DNA of 64,000 bases, taken from assembly GCA_021234155.1 (NCBI GenBank), contig JAJEKV010000054.1, positions 5,939,962 to 6,003,961 of the forward strand, given 5' to 3'. The DNA is from Isoetes taiwanensis. Its lineage: Eukaryota; Streptophyta; Lycopodiopsida; Isoetales; Isoetaceae. A program made the translations under genes and the position numbers. Below the pieces are notes generated by a model. It saw nothing but the letters and a program-made list of their open reading frames with translations. It did not search any database and was not told where the DNA came from. Below, one piece after another: positions 11,050 to 25,100 of this stretch (the first letter of the stretch is position 1; each line of letters opens with the position of its first letter).

Positions 11050-13385
11050 AAGGGGCGAATATTCGCTAGAATGCTATATATAAGGGTTTTCAAAATTTGG
11101 ATACGAATCGTAAGTAGGTTTCGTATTTTCTATTTATTTCTAATTTCGCCAAAATTTTATGGTGGAGGCTCCCGCCCAGCTCGAGGTCGCCGTAACGACG
11201 AAGGTAACATTATTTGCATTCGCCTGAATTTCTATGCGAGATCTGTCGATTATACTCTGATTCGCCTCTTATTATACAACAAATACTACCGGAAGAAGGT
11301 GCTCATGCCTAGCTACATGAAGACTATTTTCTGCCTTAGGCTGCAAGTTTATTCACAGGTATGAATCTGTGCCATATATTCTCTACTCCATCTCTTTTGT
11401 TTAATCGTATTTTACAAGGACAAGTAGCCGATCTGTAGCTGAATAACTGCATGCATACGCATAACCGCTGCACCTTACTCGTTTATTTAATTGCAAGACC
11501 CTCATTGCACTGATTATCGCTTTTATCACGAGTTGTTCTTTCATACAAACGAAAACCTCTGCATATAGCAATAGTTCTATAGTTTAAAACAAGAATAGCT
11601 GCAACGTATCTTATGTCGTTAAAGGGCTCAAAATTTTGTCAGTAGAATATACAAGCAACCTTTTATAACAGAGCTTGCACATGGAAGTCCCTTTCTCCTT
11701 TACTGGATTTGAGAGAAGGTTAAAGCTTCTGCTAGGAAACAAGTAGAAAATTGAAGACTTTGAGTTTAAGAATGTTATAGCAAGGAAAGAGAGCTAGAGC
11801 AATATCTATATTATTTGTACCAAGGTAGCTTTGCATCTGCTAAACGTAAATGAGTTGTTACAAAGTTGATTACTATCTGCTTGCCCACTTTTTATGCTCA
11901 GATGCATCTAAGAAATAGCTATCTACAATTATAGTTTAAATTGAAAAGCTTGTTGTACATGAAAATCTTGTATGCAGATATTTACATGATGTTAGATAGT
12001 GTTTTGTTTGTGTACATTTACATTTTTAACCATCCAATGTTCTAATCTCACAAAGCTTTTTGTTATGGGGTCAATCTGCAGGATATATGCAAGCAGTTTA
12101 TGGTGGATTGTGAGCTTATGTTTATTCATCAATAGCAATCATTTGGGTCTCTTATTGTTGAAGTGGCCATTCTCTTCCTCTAAGTAAGTTGCCTAATGTA
12201 AAAGCAAGTAAGGCCTCCTATGGTTGGAATCCTTTACTAGCTTTTAATACATTTAGAGTAATCTAATTTGGTTAAGTTACGTAACAAAGTTCATTGTAAT
12301 GGATGTAGTAAATTGGCTTCTAACTTGTTATAAGCTCAATAGAATTCTGCTATGTAACACGAAAGCTTGAGTTTGTAAGGTTTAAGATGCCTAGTGCTTA
12401 TTATAGTTTGGGTTCGTAAGACTTAAGGAATCTACTTCATAATATTGATTGCTCAACACATGTTCTTCTCAATTTATTCCAGCTTTAAAGTAAAGAATAG
12501 TAACAAGGACTCGTATGATTGTATTTATGTTGCAGTGTTGTCCAGGCTTAAATGGGGCTATACGTGAAAGGCATGACTATGCTTCTAGACCAACATTATC
12601 AGACCTATGGTGCTAAGTACTCTTATGATCAGCAATAAGGATATGGATTAGGGTTTAAATGTATCGTTACTTTTAAAAATGTTTTTCGCGGATGCTCTCA
12701 AATAACGTTGTGAGCTGCCTTTATGATCTGCTTTGTTTATGAAGATTGCATGCAAAGGATAGATCTCTACAAGTTAAACTATTGTTGTTACACTCTGATC
12801 CTGCAGAACTATAAGCAATAGGGGTAAAATTGCTTGCATAAGGATACAAGGGTTTTACATATTATTAAACACTAATTTACATTATTTTTAAAGAGAGTGA
12901 TTTTTGCAGTCAAGCACATGGCATTTGGTGGTTGGCTCTAAGAAGATGTTCTATTTGGTTCTCGTCAACTTCAAGAAATAAGAAGCAGAATAATACTGCT
13001 GTAATACAGTTCTGTTGTAACAAGTTCAACACTTGATTGTTCTACTCTAAACTTTGGCATGATCTTGATGTGAGAAGATGGCCCTTGTACTTAGGAGTTG
13101 AAATATATTTATTGGTATAACTTTAGTTGATCAATGCATTTGTGATTCATTTGGTTTTGTCGCTGAGTCTGAACTGTGATATGAACTAGTCTTTCAAGGG
13201 TTTTAAGCTAGAACTGCATACTATATATGAAGTCTATAGTTATTTGAAGATAAAGATTCGTTGGACTAGTAATAAAAATATCATCTTTGCTCTTATGTCC
13301 TTGGTAAGTAATTCGCCTTACGCACTAAAGAGTAACTTCCATAAAAGAAGTAACTCTTAATTGTTTATAATGATCTTCTTCATAC
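11050..13385. other. Unclassified 2.3-kb block splitting the LINE-B RT
   Basis: The sequence either side belongs to adjacent parts of the LINE-B RT, so this block is probably an insertion. It is AT-rich, stop-rich and has no recognised domain. I could not define terminal repeats or a target-site duplication. Confidence 0.45.
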
Positions 13386-13925
13386 TCATGAATTGGATAG
13401 GATATTGAAGACTGGAGTGTTTACTTTAATCCCTAAAGTTAAAGAATTAAATATGATTAGTGATTGAGATTTTACCACTCTGTTGTATAAATAATGCTCA
13501 ATCTTGTTCTTTCCTCGAAGACATATTATGGATAATGTTGCTACAACATATGAGGTAGTTTATTGGGCACAATGAATGAAGGAACGATGCAAATGAGAGT
13601 GTTTCTTAGAATTTTTGTGCACTGATTATGCAAAGATTGGATTTTGGCAATTCTTTTTCTAGGTTGGTCTCAAAGCTTTTTTCATCTGCTTGTTGTACTG
13701 CATTATGTCAAGGTGAGCCATCTCAACCTGTCAAATCTAGGGCATGGCATTCAACAGGGTACCTTTTCTATTCATTATTATTGTTGAAGCATTGACTTAA
13801 GTGTTACATCAGTCTTGTGAGAATGGCATTTTGAAAGGACCTAGGTTGATTACAAGAGTTCAAGCTATTTCCAATCAATTTGCAAATGCTACCTTTCTTC
13901 TCTTGATGCAAAAGAGGAAAATGTG
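13385..13925 (+). pseudogene. LINE-B reverse transcriptase core, degenerate
   Basis: LKTGVFTLIPKVKE matches the L-I-P-K motif of LINE RT. Further on, RVPFLFIIIVEAL matches the G-x-P-L-S-x-x-L-F block. The segment QFANATFLLL sits where the Y-A-D-D catalytic box should be, so the catalytic aspartates are lost. The reading stops at the LINE-A insertion (13926). Confidence 0.6.
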
Positions 13926-16225
13926 AATACAGGAAGGAAGGAAGTATATTTTAACGTCCACGGAGGCCAACTGGCCTATGAGACGATTTTACAATATAGC
14001 GGAAAGTTTTCAAACACAAAAGAAAACCACAGAAACCCTGTACAATGTGTCTCTACCACTGGGATGAAAAAACCCCTCATGTGGGAGGAAAAACCCTTGT
14101 AGTAGGCGTTGAGAGGCCCTATCTGGGCGCTCAAATTCCCTGTCTTTGTGAGGACTCACGGCGGTGGAGACTTGCAGAATGTAGGACGCAAGATGTGCCA
14201 CCATTGGCAAAGCCAGCAGTTGATGAATTGCTATCTCAGAGCATCTGAGATCGGCATGAGCTGCTCGGATGTGTGCATATGCTGGGCATTCCTGTAGAGT
14301 CATAATCTCTCATGCCGGGGGATTCCCTGCCCTCCATCCGTACCCCAGCGGCCTGTCTCAATTCTAAGATGGTGGGACCCTGTCCTTATTGCAGCTATAG
14401 CTCTCCGTTTCTTGGTATTACTGTCAACCTTATGGAAATCGCCAAGGTGCCTATGCATAGCGAGAATCTTTGCGGGGCCCAAAACGATCTCATACAACAA
14501 AATTGGATAAAGGCGTCGTGTCCTTGGCGCCTAGGCGTATGTCGGGAAAGCCTTACGTACCCTCTCTAGCTTATCCCAAGTACCCTTGCTAACTGGCCCG
14601 CCCCCGGACCTCTACCCCATACAACAATCACGGTTCCACGAGTGCTTTCGGAGCGGGTGTGCTTTGCGTGCTGTCAATGCGAGAGATCTATTACAGAAGC
14701 GGCTATTACGCATTGCATCTGAGGGCTTTCCATCCCGTGGTGACCCTTCTTTCTACGGTCATCCCATAGCATGTTAGCAGAGAAATCGATTCCCGGATAC
14801 TTAAAGGTCCTTACAACTTCCATCCTTTGTCCTCTGTAATAGAAAGTCGGGATATCATCTTTGCCTTGAACAAGATTGGCCTTGACTTGGTTTTATTTGG
14901 TTGGTATCATTCTGCTATGTCCGCGAAATTGGTGAGAGCATCCAAATGTTCCTTTCACTGCATACTCCTAGCTGTGTATGGGATAATAAGCCCATATCGT
15001 GCGCATAGAGCAAGCTGTTTTTTCTTGTATATGCCTCGGCAGCCTGGCCACCACCTCCATGTTCTTGCATCGGGTCTCCAACTTGTCAATATAGAGTCCA
15101 AAAGCGTTGGAGATGCGGGCATCCTGTTTTAACACCTATGGTGTTGTTCACCATGATGGTGACGACACGGGCAAAGTGGCATATATTCCATCATAAAGCC
15201 GGTAGATGGCATTACGCAAATCTGTGGGACATGTAGCTCCGCAAAGCGTTGCCACAAGCGAGGTCAGGGGACCGTATCATATCGAATCTTAAAATCCGCG
15301 AAACAACAATACAAGTCCGTCGTGCATTGCGGCTAGCTTCCATAAGGATTATGAGAGTAAAAATATGATCACTTTCGTGGGTGGGCGGAAGCTGCACGGC
15401 CAAGCTGCGTACTCGATTACCTCAGCCCATTGCATTAACTTCTTCTCCGGCACACGCTAGAAGTTTTTGCGATAATGAGCTCACCATGATCATCACGGTA
15501 GTTGGTGGAGTCATCCACGCTTTCCGGTTTATGAATAGGGGTGACCTTGCTAACCATCCATTCTGCGGGAGGCCCTCTCGATGGCACGATTGATTATCCC
15601 TGTCAAAGGCAGAGCAAAGGCTGGCCACCCATTTCAACGGCTTCGGCCCGAAGTCCACGCAAGTCCTTTGCTTTACCATTAGCAAGATGCCTAAGACCGG
15701 TGGATGTCGCCTCGAGATTTGTAGTATTTCTCCTAGTTGATCGACGCGTCGGCAATTGCTCACGGGGGTCATACAACTCCTCCAACATTTGTCTCCAGTG
15801 CGAGGTAACATTGCGGTGGTTGATGCCTCTTATCTGATACTTTACGCCAAAAGGTTTTGGCTCGGTCATCGATAGATCAAATATCGTTGCTGATTTTTAC
15901 GCAATGTAGCGATGCTTTTTGGATTTCAAGAATGCCTTATAGTCCCTAATGACCTGTGGCCGGAGCTGTGGATCTAAGATGGTGCGTAGCTGACTCTTTA
16001 GAGCCTTACATTCAGCGTCAAACCAGGGGTTTTGAGGGAATTCTGCTTGATGTCCCGCCAGCGGGGGCTTTCTTCGCGCAAAGCATTCTTGGCTAGCTGC
16101 GGTAAGGCCTTCACCAATCATTCACACTTATCATGCAATGTATAGAGGGCATCAATCCCCTGTAGCTCACGTTCAAGCGCCACCTCAACTAAGCAAATTC
16201 GGAATCTTTTGTCTTTAGTTCATGG
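13926..16225 (-). mobile_element. LINE-A copy 1: 5'-truncated LINE inserted in LINE-B
   Basis: On the - strand, fragments read in order. First is a segment PWFDAECKALKSQL (about 16060). Next is an RT region with NGKAKDLRGLRAEA (about 15640), then a P-x-x-W...NYRD-like stretch (about 15500). Last is a C-terminal zinc/ribonuclease-like region with AIRTGSHHLRIETGRWGT (about 14380). The 3' end (low coordinate) has the tail phrase CATAGGCCAGTTGGCCTCC followed, in element orientation, by a CTTCC-type microsatellite (13931-13947). It has many stops and frameshifts. It interrupts the LINE-B RT and is therefore younger. Confidence 0.7.
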
Positions 16226-16289
16226 GTGCTTGGTGAACTGACAAAGATGTATTACTATTTGCGCAATTCATTCCCCACCACCAATTCAT

Positions 16290-16720
16290 TTGAATTCTTA
16301 TCCTAGACTATTGGGCATTTCATTTGGGATTAATATTTTCATCTCCGAAGCTTAGAATCAGATTATAATAAGTTTGCAAAGGCACTTGATATGGTGGTGA
16401 GGTTATGGCTAGACGAATATATGTAGCTAAATCTATGTTTTATAATATACATGTTTATTTAATTTCAGCCTTGGTAGCTCCTAATTAAAAAAAGGAGATT
16501 GTTGTTATTATTGGCAACTTTGTTTAGGGTGGTAATGGGAAAGGGGCAGTTGTAAAAGTCACTTGGAAGGAATGCTTACATCGCAAACATAAAGATGGTC
16601 TAGTTATGTTGGACGTTCGGTTGCATGGGAAGGTTATTGCAAGTCTATCTAGCGTACTGTACAAGCTTATTATGCATTTTTTGATGCAATTATTGAGGCA
16701 TTCACTATGTCATTGCTCCC
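16290..16720 (+). pseudogene. LINE-B RT thumb region, degenerate
   Basis: The frame reads ARRIYVAKSMFYNIHVYLIS, corresponding to the conserved L-S-x-x-G-R-x-x-L-x-K-x-V-L-x-x-I-P-x-Y block after the RT catalytic core. Then VTWKECLHRKHKDGLVMLD matches W-x-x-x-C-x-P-K-x-x-G-G-L-G. It resumes LINE-B homology after the LINE-A insertion. Confidence 0.6.
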
Positions 16721-17164
16721 CTTTACTATGTCAAAAGTGCACGTAGAGCTATCTTGGGCTCTTTTCTTTCCATTGACTATTTATCCTAGTGTTTCACCCT
16801 TTTTTAAGGGTATGCTTACGGTCTCCATTGATATAATTGGAAATGGAGCAATGTCTTCGGCCTTCTCCATTTCTTTGGGTTCCTCTACAATCGCTTGGTC
16901 CTATTGTTTCTTATATGCATGGCATGCGTCACCATCACACCAAAGACTGAAGCGATGCTCGAAAAAATAGAGAAAAGTATCGTAGTTTTTTTCGTTTTTG
17001 ATATGCACCCCCTCAATGCGCATTCCAGCCTTCTTTACTTAGAAGTGATGGCTACTTCTTGAGATTCAAAGTCTTAGGATATAAGAGTTTGAGCTAGAGT
17101 TGGAAATCACCTCTCTTTGTTCATGATTGGAAAAAAATGAATTTGGAAGTCTATTGTTCCCTTT

Positions 17165-17520
17165 CTCATGGATAAGAAGTTGGTGCAAACTTGTCATCGG
17201 CTATTATTTCAAACATCGTTTCTACCCCCTCCTTCCAAATGGCAGCTTCTTCAAGCACCTCAACGTAAATATGGTGAGGTTTGGAAGAATGTGTGGTTGA
17301 AGTGTGTTCCTCCAAAGGTGAATGTCCCTCCGTGGCATGTGGTACATAGTCTTCATGTTACTGTCGTGTACATAGTTTCAGTTAGCTCGTTGTGTCTTAT
17401 GTGTGGCTTATGACAAGAGACAATTAAGCATTGTATTATGCTTTTTGTACACAAAGCGCCAGTTTGGACTTGGGTTCGATGCTTGTTTTGTACAAATATT
17501 AACAGTCAGAATAATTTATT
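17165..17520 (+). pseudogene. LINE-B C-terminal zf-RVT-like region
   Basis: VWKNVWLKCVPPKVNVPPWH ... SLCLMCG matches the pattern of the zinc-binding domain at the LINE ORF2 C-terminus (W-x-x-x-W-K-x-x-x-P-P-K-x-x-x-F-x-W then C-x-x-C). TIKHCIMLFVHKAPVWTWV follows in another frame, matching the E-x-x-x-H-x-F-x-x-C part. Confidence 0.55.
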
Positions 17521-17649
17521 GGGGCTATTACCTCGTTCTTGGTCAAAACCAAAAAGTTAGAATATTTTTTGTTATATATGGATGGTTTGGAAGCAATCGT
17601 CGACATGTTTAAAGCTCTTACTTCATCTGCTGTCTTATTACTTGAGATT

Positions 17650-19160
17650 AAGCAACATTGCTAAAGTCTTTTTAACATGTTTTTCATGTTTTTATGGGTG
17701 TGCGCAAGATCATTGATTTATATTACTCTCTATTGAAAATAAACAAGGTGTTGATGCAGAAGGGGTTGCCCTCACGAATGGGGAGAGATGATTGTAGAAA
17801 TGCATGATATTGAAAAGCTTGCAATATGCACAAATGGCATTCCTCCTGATGAATTGTTCCACAGTAGCCTGCTTGGCCCAACGCTTCTATGAGTCCATAT
17901 CTTTTGCCATTACATTGTTGGCAATGCCTATTGATTATGATGACACAAAGACACAACAATTCACTTCAAAGTATCATGGGGAAGTGCAGAAACAATCCCA
18001 AGCACTTGATCACCCTGATTGGGAAAACGGTGTAAAAGAAAATCGTGAACCACTCTTTATTTGGTGCCAAGTAGAAAATGCAAGGTGCTCCATGATAAAT
18101 ACTCCGAATAGAAGACCATAATTTATATAACCTTTAGAAGATCTATCTATGCATTATCTCCAGAAAAAAAGAAATGGACCAAATACTGCAAGCATGCCTA
18201 TAATCCGTGCTAATTTCCATCTCCACATTGTCTATTCTTACTGGAGGTCTAAGGCATTGATGATCGAGAGAGAAACATTGATGAGAAAAATAACATTAAA
18301 ATAGAACAAACCAAGCTGGCAAATATAGAATAAACCAAGCCGGCAAGCAACATACTGATACTGATACTGATACCGACACCGAAAACAATGCCAGACTTGC
18401 AGAGGATAAAACCAAATATAGAAGGCATACTTCCATCTTGTAGAAAGCAAACCAAAAACAGTGCCAGACTTTCAAAGGATAAAACCAAATATAGAAGGCA
18501 TGCTCCCATATCCTAGAAAGTAAATAAACAAATAGCAAATCGATTGATAGACCTAACTTTCAAAAAATCACTGCCAAATTTTGACCTCTATACAACAGAT
18601 CGATTGGCAGACTTGAACTTCCCGAGGACCTATGTTTCGAAATCGCCAAAGCCGAAGCTAGCATAATCGAACATTCAAAAAAAATATTACATACAAAACA
18701 CAACTATGACTCGACTTCTTCACTGCAAACTCGCTACAAATAGAAAGCAAATGGTGCAAACTCACTACGAATAGAAAGAAAGTGGTGAACACTGCTTTCA
18801 GTTTCCCTTAGCTCTAGCTTTAATCTCAACCCAAAAATCATAACTCTCCCGACATCTCCACCTTTGAACTGGAATATGAGGGGCATATCCCATAGCCACA
18901 CCGGGCAACCCAAAAAGATAATATAGTTTGATCCCATGACGGTGCAATGCATTAGAAGAAATGAAAATGGACAAATGCATAATTTGATTAGAAGGAATGA
19001 GAAGCAGCTCAAATAACCAAACAACCAGATAACCTACCAGCCTCTCTTACAACATAGGATTCAAGGGCAACCCATCGTTGCCACCATCTTGTTTCCTTAA
19101 GTTTTTGGCATTTACAATGAGACAGAAAGTATATTGTACAGGAGAAATAAGTGCACAAAT
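17650..19160. other. 3' flank of the C2/IQ gene, with tandem repeats
   Basis: No gene recognised. An open frame at 17804-18121 (105 codons) has no recognisable motif. Contains a (TACTGA)n run at 18353-18376 and the 73-bp duplication below. The antisense frames there are repeat-driven. Confidence 0.5.
18382..18527. repeat. 73-bp tandem duplication
   Basis: Units 18382-18454 and 18455-18527 share TGCCAGACTT, AGGATAAAACCAAATATAG and AAGGCAT blocks, with several mismatches. A shorter related AAACCAAGCYGGCAA phrase repeats just upstream (18308-18347). Confidence 0.85.
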
Positions 19161-19161
19161 A

Positions 19162-22100
19162 TTATTTCACACAATGTTGCCAATGACTAAAATGAACGTC
19201 TACTTCCAAAGAGCCAACAAGTTCTCCCTTCCTTGATAGTAATTTCAAGCAACCAGTGATTCCTGCAAAGAACAGGATCTGAGTGTACATTCCACACAAG
19301 AACGAAATGAAAGAACAAATTACCTCGTTTTTCCCTGATCAAATCTATGCAAGAGGCAGTCGCGGTTGCAAGCCAAATATCCGTTGGATACAAATTTGGC
19401 ACTCTATCATCCTCACGTTCTTGTGGAGCATGATGCCATACCTCAAATTTCATTTGAGATACCTTCAGTTCGTTCAAAACTTCTGCATCAATTGAAATTA
19501 CCATCGCACTGCTCCAGAGGTAAGAAGGATTTCCCTGAATGATACACAATTTTCAAATTATTTATAATAACTAGCTAGCAAAAGATCATTTATGCAGTTC
19601 TGTCCCTAGTTAGAGAATGGATAGCCAGTAAGAAGAAATTGTTTCGCTCCCCAATGTCCATTAAAATCAGTAAAGAAAAACTGTTCTTAATGGTTAAGGA
19701 TTTGCAAAATGTAAATTTTGTAAACTATGAATCAGAGATAGCATACCATGGAAGGAGTGGCCATTGGAGGATAAGTAAGTTCGAGATCGCAATTGCTTGG
19801 AAACAAGGAAAACCGGACATATGAATTCAACTGACCACTATCACTCGGTTGGATGTATTGTAAGGGAAGTACGATATCCTGCAAAGTTGCTCGTCATTAA
19901 ACTACTGCATTGTCGTTCACTTCTCACATGTAAAACTATACAAGAGAGAATCTGCCTTCGTTCTAATTATAATTGTAGGAGTAATCAAAAGGCAGGTTGA
20001 ATATTCAAAATAACTATGAAAGAAATAGCATTATCCAGTATAGCATACTAAGCTAGTAAGCCCATTAATACTTCTTTGCTTCATCAGACACACGAGAATG
20101 AGTGAAACTTTATGGAAACCATCTCCCTTAATGGCAACTCAAAGTGGACAATGGCATGTTTAGGAATAGATTAACCTACCAAAAGTTCTTTCCAAGCATA
20201 CTTTAGAGAACAAACACTTTCTGTAAAGACTAGATTCAATCACATTGGGAGAGGGTAAAAACCTTCAGTTCTGCTCTGAGAATTTTCACCTCCAGTGTTG
20301 CTTTTAAAGGTGCCCATGCATCCTTAGCATGTATGTTTTCATCCTCAAATATGGTTCCCTTTAAAAGTTGCTTAGAAGATTCCATGCAGCTATAAGAAAT
20401 TTCTACAAGCAACTTCGAAGAAAAAGAAGTTGATAAGATGGAATCTTGTTCTAGCATAATTGGAAGACAGAAGAGCTTTTTGACCTGCAAAAAGCTACAA
20501 TCCACATTAGTGGAAATTTATTGTAAGGAATGTAGAGCTCAAAATAGGCAAGTTAACTTACAAACCTTCTGATTTCTAGAGTCACAAGCCTGTGTGTCAT
20601 CAAGTAAACTTAGCAAGCTAGCTTGAGATAAGGATGCAAAACCAAAATATTGTTCTTGGCAATCCAAAGCAGCTGCTCGCTTTAATTTTCCTGATCGTTG
20701 ATAAGAATAGGAGGACACAGACATGTCTGTTGTGTCTATGTCTGAGCTATTTCCACCCTGCCTAAGAGGTGATAATCCCCATATTTCAAATCTTAAACCA
20801 TGTTTCTTTCGGTCAATATGCTGGAGAGCTTCTTCTAAATCTTCATCGGGCAGCAAGCTAATCCTGTGATGTACACATGCTCCAAATGTCAACCTCTGGT
20901 CCCAAGGAACCTCCTGAAGAAACTCATATTGTTAGTATTTATTAGTCATATCCTGCAGTCAACAAGGAATAGGAACTCTGTAAGAGACAGACAAAAAGAA
21001 TTATATTGTTACAACAGTCATAACGAGCAGGAAAGGATGAGAAAATTCCCACATTGCTAACCTTCAAGAACATCCCGTATAGCACCTGGATTTGTCCAGG
21101 GCCATTAAGCACATGCAGATCAAGCTTCATGTCTCATAAGAGGCAAAGGTAATGTCAGATTTCAAGTTGTTGCAAAGTGTAGATAATGGACACAAACAGG
21201 GCCGGTAGCTCAGTGATATAGCGCTTGACTTGCAAGTATGCGCATCATTTTCTATTTGCAGGTAACAAAGCCTTTATATAACCTGACGACCAGAGATGAA
21301 GAATCAAAATTTCAAGGTTTGGCAGACAATTGATAGTGCAATTTCGTGCAACTGTCCACATAGAGCATGGTCAGCAGTGCAAGAACAATTAACACGTGAG
21401 AGTTCATCCTTTGCACCTGATTAAGCTTAAATGTAATACTTTCCACCTTGAAAAGTAATCTCAAGTTACCTTTTTTGAAGCTGCATAGCATAATGCAATG
21501 GCAGCCTTTCCTTTTCATGGCTCTGTTGTTTTGTATATAAAGAGTGTTGCAGGTCCCTTTCCTAGCGTTAGAAGTTAATTCCATGGCAGTACCTTCTGCT
21601 ACTACTCTTCAGTGTTCCGGAAGAATAGGGGACAGAATGGTAAAACTCTCAACTGCCCCCCAAAGATTCTGATCCAATAAAGATAAGGCTGCTGCTCATG
21701 ATAATGATTTTGGATAGATGCTGCGGATGAAGATCTTGATAAATAATGAACAAGGATTCGGATCTTGCTCCTTTGTCTAAGCTCTTGATTCGGATCAAAC
21801 ACATCATAATGATAAGTGGGTAGATGCTACGAATGAAGAATATAAGGTCTTGACAAAACAGAGACAGAATGGGAGCTTGTTCCTTAGCCTAAAGTAAGCA
21901 AACGGAAGGTCAACTCTCAACTGCCCGGTGCCAAAGATTCAGATAACACATCATAAATGACAAGTGGATAGATTCTACGAATGAAGAATATAAGATCTTG
22001 ACAAGGTAACGACAAATGGGAGCTTGTCTCTTTGCCTAAAGGTGAGGTTGCAAACCAGTTTATGAAACCAAATATATGCAGATGGGAACATTGATATAGC

Positions 22101-25100
22101 CAGATATACATTAACTTGAGGAGACCTTGAAGAGGAAGTTTATCTGAGCAGTCTAATATCTCTCTTGTTTGCAACCACCCTTGGTCCCAATCTTATTACC
22201 TGAATGAGCAAAGAACATTCTGTTGTCTCTCCCAACAGCATAGATAAAGACGATCTCGAATTGTCTTCAACTTGCAGCTTGTACAGGTCAAATTGTACTA
22301 TGAACTATCAGTCTAATCATGTTAAAATTAAGCATTTAGAGCTCATTTACATATTGTTAAGGAAAAGTCTAGGATGATATTTTAGATCTTAACTACTACA
22401 CATGATCAGTTAGCTGACATTTTCCTAAACTGCTAGCTGAACAGAAATCTTGAAGTTCAAGAGTCCAGCTTAATGGGAGAGAGAGAATATGGCTGGTTGC
22501 AAAATAGACTTGCTTGCCACTAGAAAGTGCTTTTGGATGATCAAAATAAACACGACATGTCTCATAATTAACTGTGAAATAATAAGAAAATAGCAGAGAG
22601 ACTAATAAGAAAAAGGTTGACATAATTTTTGCATCAATCTGAACATTTCTTACATTGAAGTTCTGAAAATATAATAGGCGAGGTGGTGAATCAATCGTGC
22701 CATAGTTAGGATAGAAGTCCTTACTGGTGTATAAAGCGCTTCTTTTTCTCCTGGAAAAATGTACTTGATAAATCCTCTTGCTGTGAAAATGGAAAACACA
22801 TTAAAGGCTTCCTTAGGATGTCTGATACTGCAATATTAAGTATGCCTAAGGAAACAACAGCCGCTCAGAACCAGGCATCCACTTTCATTCTTTTTTAAAA
22901 ATCTTATTGTCCAACTGTGTCCCCATAGCTCGAAATTCTTAATTCTAAATTAATTACAAAATCCTCTGTCATTAGCTTCAGGATATCAACCAGAGCTTCA
23001 GAGTGATTTGTTATCAATGACTTTGAAAACAGGCAACCAAAGAAACACAAACCATTGAAACTTGGTTGGTTAGGCTTACAACAAGCAGCAAATTCCCATG
23101 GATAATGGTAATTTCCCTCCTTTTTTTCCTGCATACTGCGCATTTATATTGCAGCAAACTTTCATGTTTCTACTTGTATGTGGCATCATTTGAAACTGTT
23201 GTTCTTCATTTTTTGTTTTTATTACACAAATACAAGTTGCATATTCTAATGTATTGCATACCATTCATAACCTCCAAATCTGATGGAAGGTTTATAGCCT
23301 CAAGCACAGTCACTTTGAAAATATGACACATTATGCCATCCTGCAACAAGCAAAAGGATCTTCAGACAGCAAGTATAAAATAAAATAAAAAAGAACAAAT
23401 ATGATGCTTACCATCTTTTGCTTCTTAAGAAATGAATAATGATTGCTGTGTTTTAAGTTGCGCCGTTGTTTCAAAAATCTCCTTGCATACCACTGAATTA
23501 TAATAACTGCTCGGTTTTCACATTGCAATCGATTGGTTGCTTGCTCTGAGCTCCATAAAACAACAGCTTCAAGAGTCGCCTTCACAGACTTCTTGTATGG
23601 ATGCCAAATAGCATAATTGCCAGTGACTCTGGTATCCCTGAGTACATGTGAAATCTTTACCATCCCAACTAGATCATCAAGTCTATCCATTTGACTTCCA
23701 CAAATTTTGCTAGACCATATTTCTAAGAAGACAATGAGGTTTGATGAACTACTTGGAGTGTGCAATACTATGTCCAAGGCGGTCTTCCCAAAGCATCCAA
23801 CATGGACCCCCTTGTTTCCATGCTTACATAAGTGAAAACTTTTCTGGAACCGGTTTGTGTCTGATCGCAATGCCACAGTCATCTCCTTACAAAGTCTACT
23901 ATCACTTCTAACAGATAGACCATATAAACTCTTACAAAGGCCTTGTAGATTAATGTACAACCACATATCCTGAAGCAACAATTGATAATGCATCAAACAT
24001 TGGAAATGCCATAATTATACAGATATATGTGAAAAAACAGATAAACTCAACAATCATGTCGCAAGCTTAACATTAATACTGAGATCCCTATAAATGAATA
24101 TTGTGAATAGCTATCAGCCTAGGTACCATTTGGAAATAAGTTTTGGGTAGTTACTAAAGCCTAATTCACCAGAGATCTAGCCATTACATTTCTAGGCCAT
24201 CTTAACAGAAATTTTCAGGCAATACCATGACAAAACACAACGGGTTTTCTATCTCTTGGTATCAAAACGTATAAGCCTGTGGCCAAGAAGTTGGCCACAT
24301 TCAAATGACGAGTGACTAGACTGGACAGAAAGAAGCAAAATACAACAAATGTAAAACATCTGTACATGCACTTCCAATCAGCAATCTCACAGCTTTACAA
24401 TGATGAACATAAGGACTAAGTGATTAACTAGCTTGGAAACGGATAGGGTTACAAGCCTAAATCAGAGTAGAGCATTTTAATGTCTTTACATTTCGAAGAA
24501 CTTTAAGTGGTGGACACAGTATTATGGATCTGCAATGTGGAAAACAAGAACTTCAACAGTACGACATGAACTTCTATATCTTGTGTTGCAGTTGCACAAG
24601 GAATTCTGACACCTATACATGGCCATGTGTAAAGAACTTTGTGGGTCGACCTGCATGTAATGCCTCACTATGAAGAATTATTCTTAATGCTAGCGTGAGT
24701 GGCTGGCAAATGGACTAGGTGTGAACCTTTCTTGCTTGAGCTGCAATGCTCACTCTAACTGTAAAAGGTACTTTACCCTCATTTCATTGCTGACAACTTC
24801 TTGCTTTTGATCCACTGCACACAAGCCAATGTCCACAATAGCAATTGGCTTTTCTTCAGCCCTCTTGTGGGTCATCTCCCCCATCATGGGATCAGCAAAT
24901 CCCCCAATGCACTCTGGCAAGCCCTTTATAAATCCTTCAAGACTACTTAATTCATTATGACATCCAAATCCAGAGCCCGTGAGAATCAGGCTTGTCCTGA
25001 AAGGTGAAGGCATGCACTCCAGAACGTTTTTAAGCAAAATGTATCCACAACTATCCAAAGATTCTCCAGTCTTCCATTTTATATGTAATGAAACCTTTAT

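Larger units (their letters stand above)
8520..17640 (+). mobile_element. LINE-B: ancient, multiply interrupted non-LTR retrotransposon
   Basis: Collinear remnants of a plant L1-type LINE lie in order on the + strand. A DUF4283-like ORF1 is at 8520-8947, a proline-rich stretch at about 9060-9600, an endonuclease motif at 9780-9900, and a linker with the plant-LINE W-L-K ... F-F signature at 10640-10800. RT segments lie at 10890-11040 and 13385-13925, the thumb/C-terminal part at 16290-16720, and a zinc-knuckle (zf-RVT-like) region at 17165-17500. All parts carry stops and frameshifts. Two blocks split it: 11050-13385 (unclassified) and 13926-16225 (a LINE-A insertion). The order of domains and the resumption of homology after each block are the evidence for one original element. 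Ends are approximate. Confidence 0.7.

Noticed and set aside
18238-18538. Three overlapping - strand frames
   Set aside because: Produced by the 73-bp tandem duplication and the TACTGA run.
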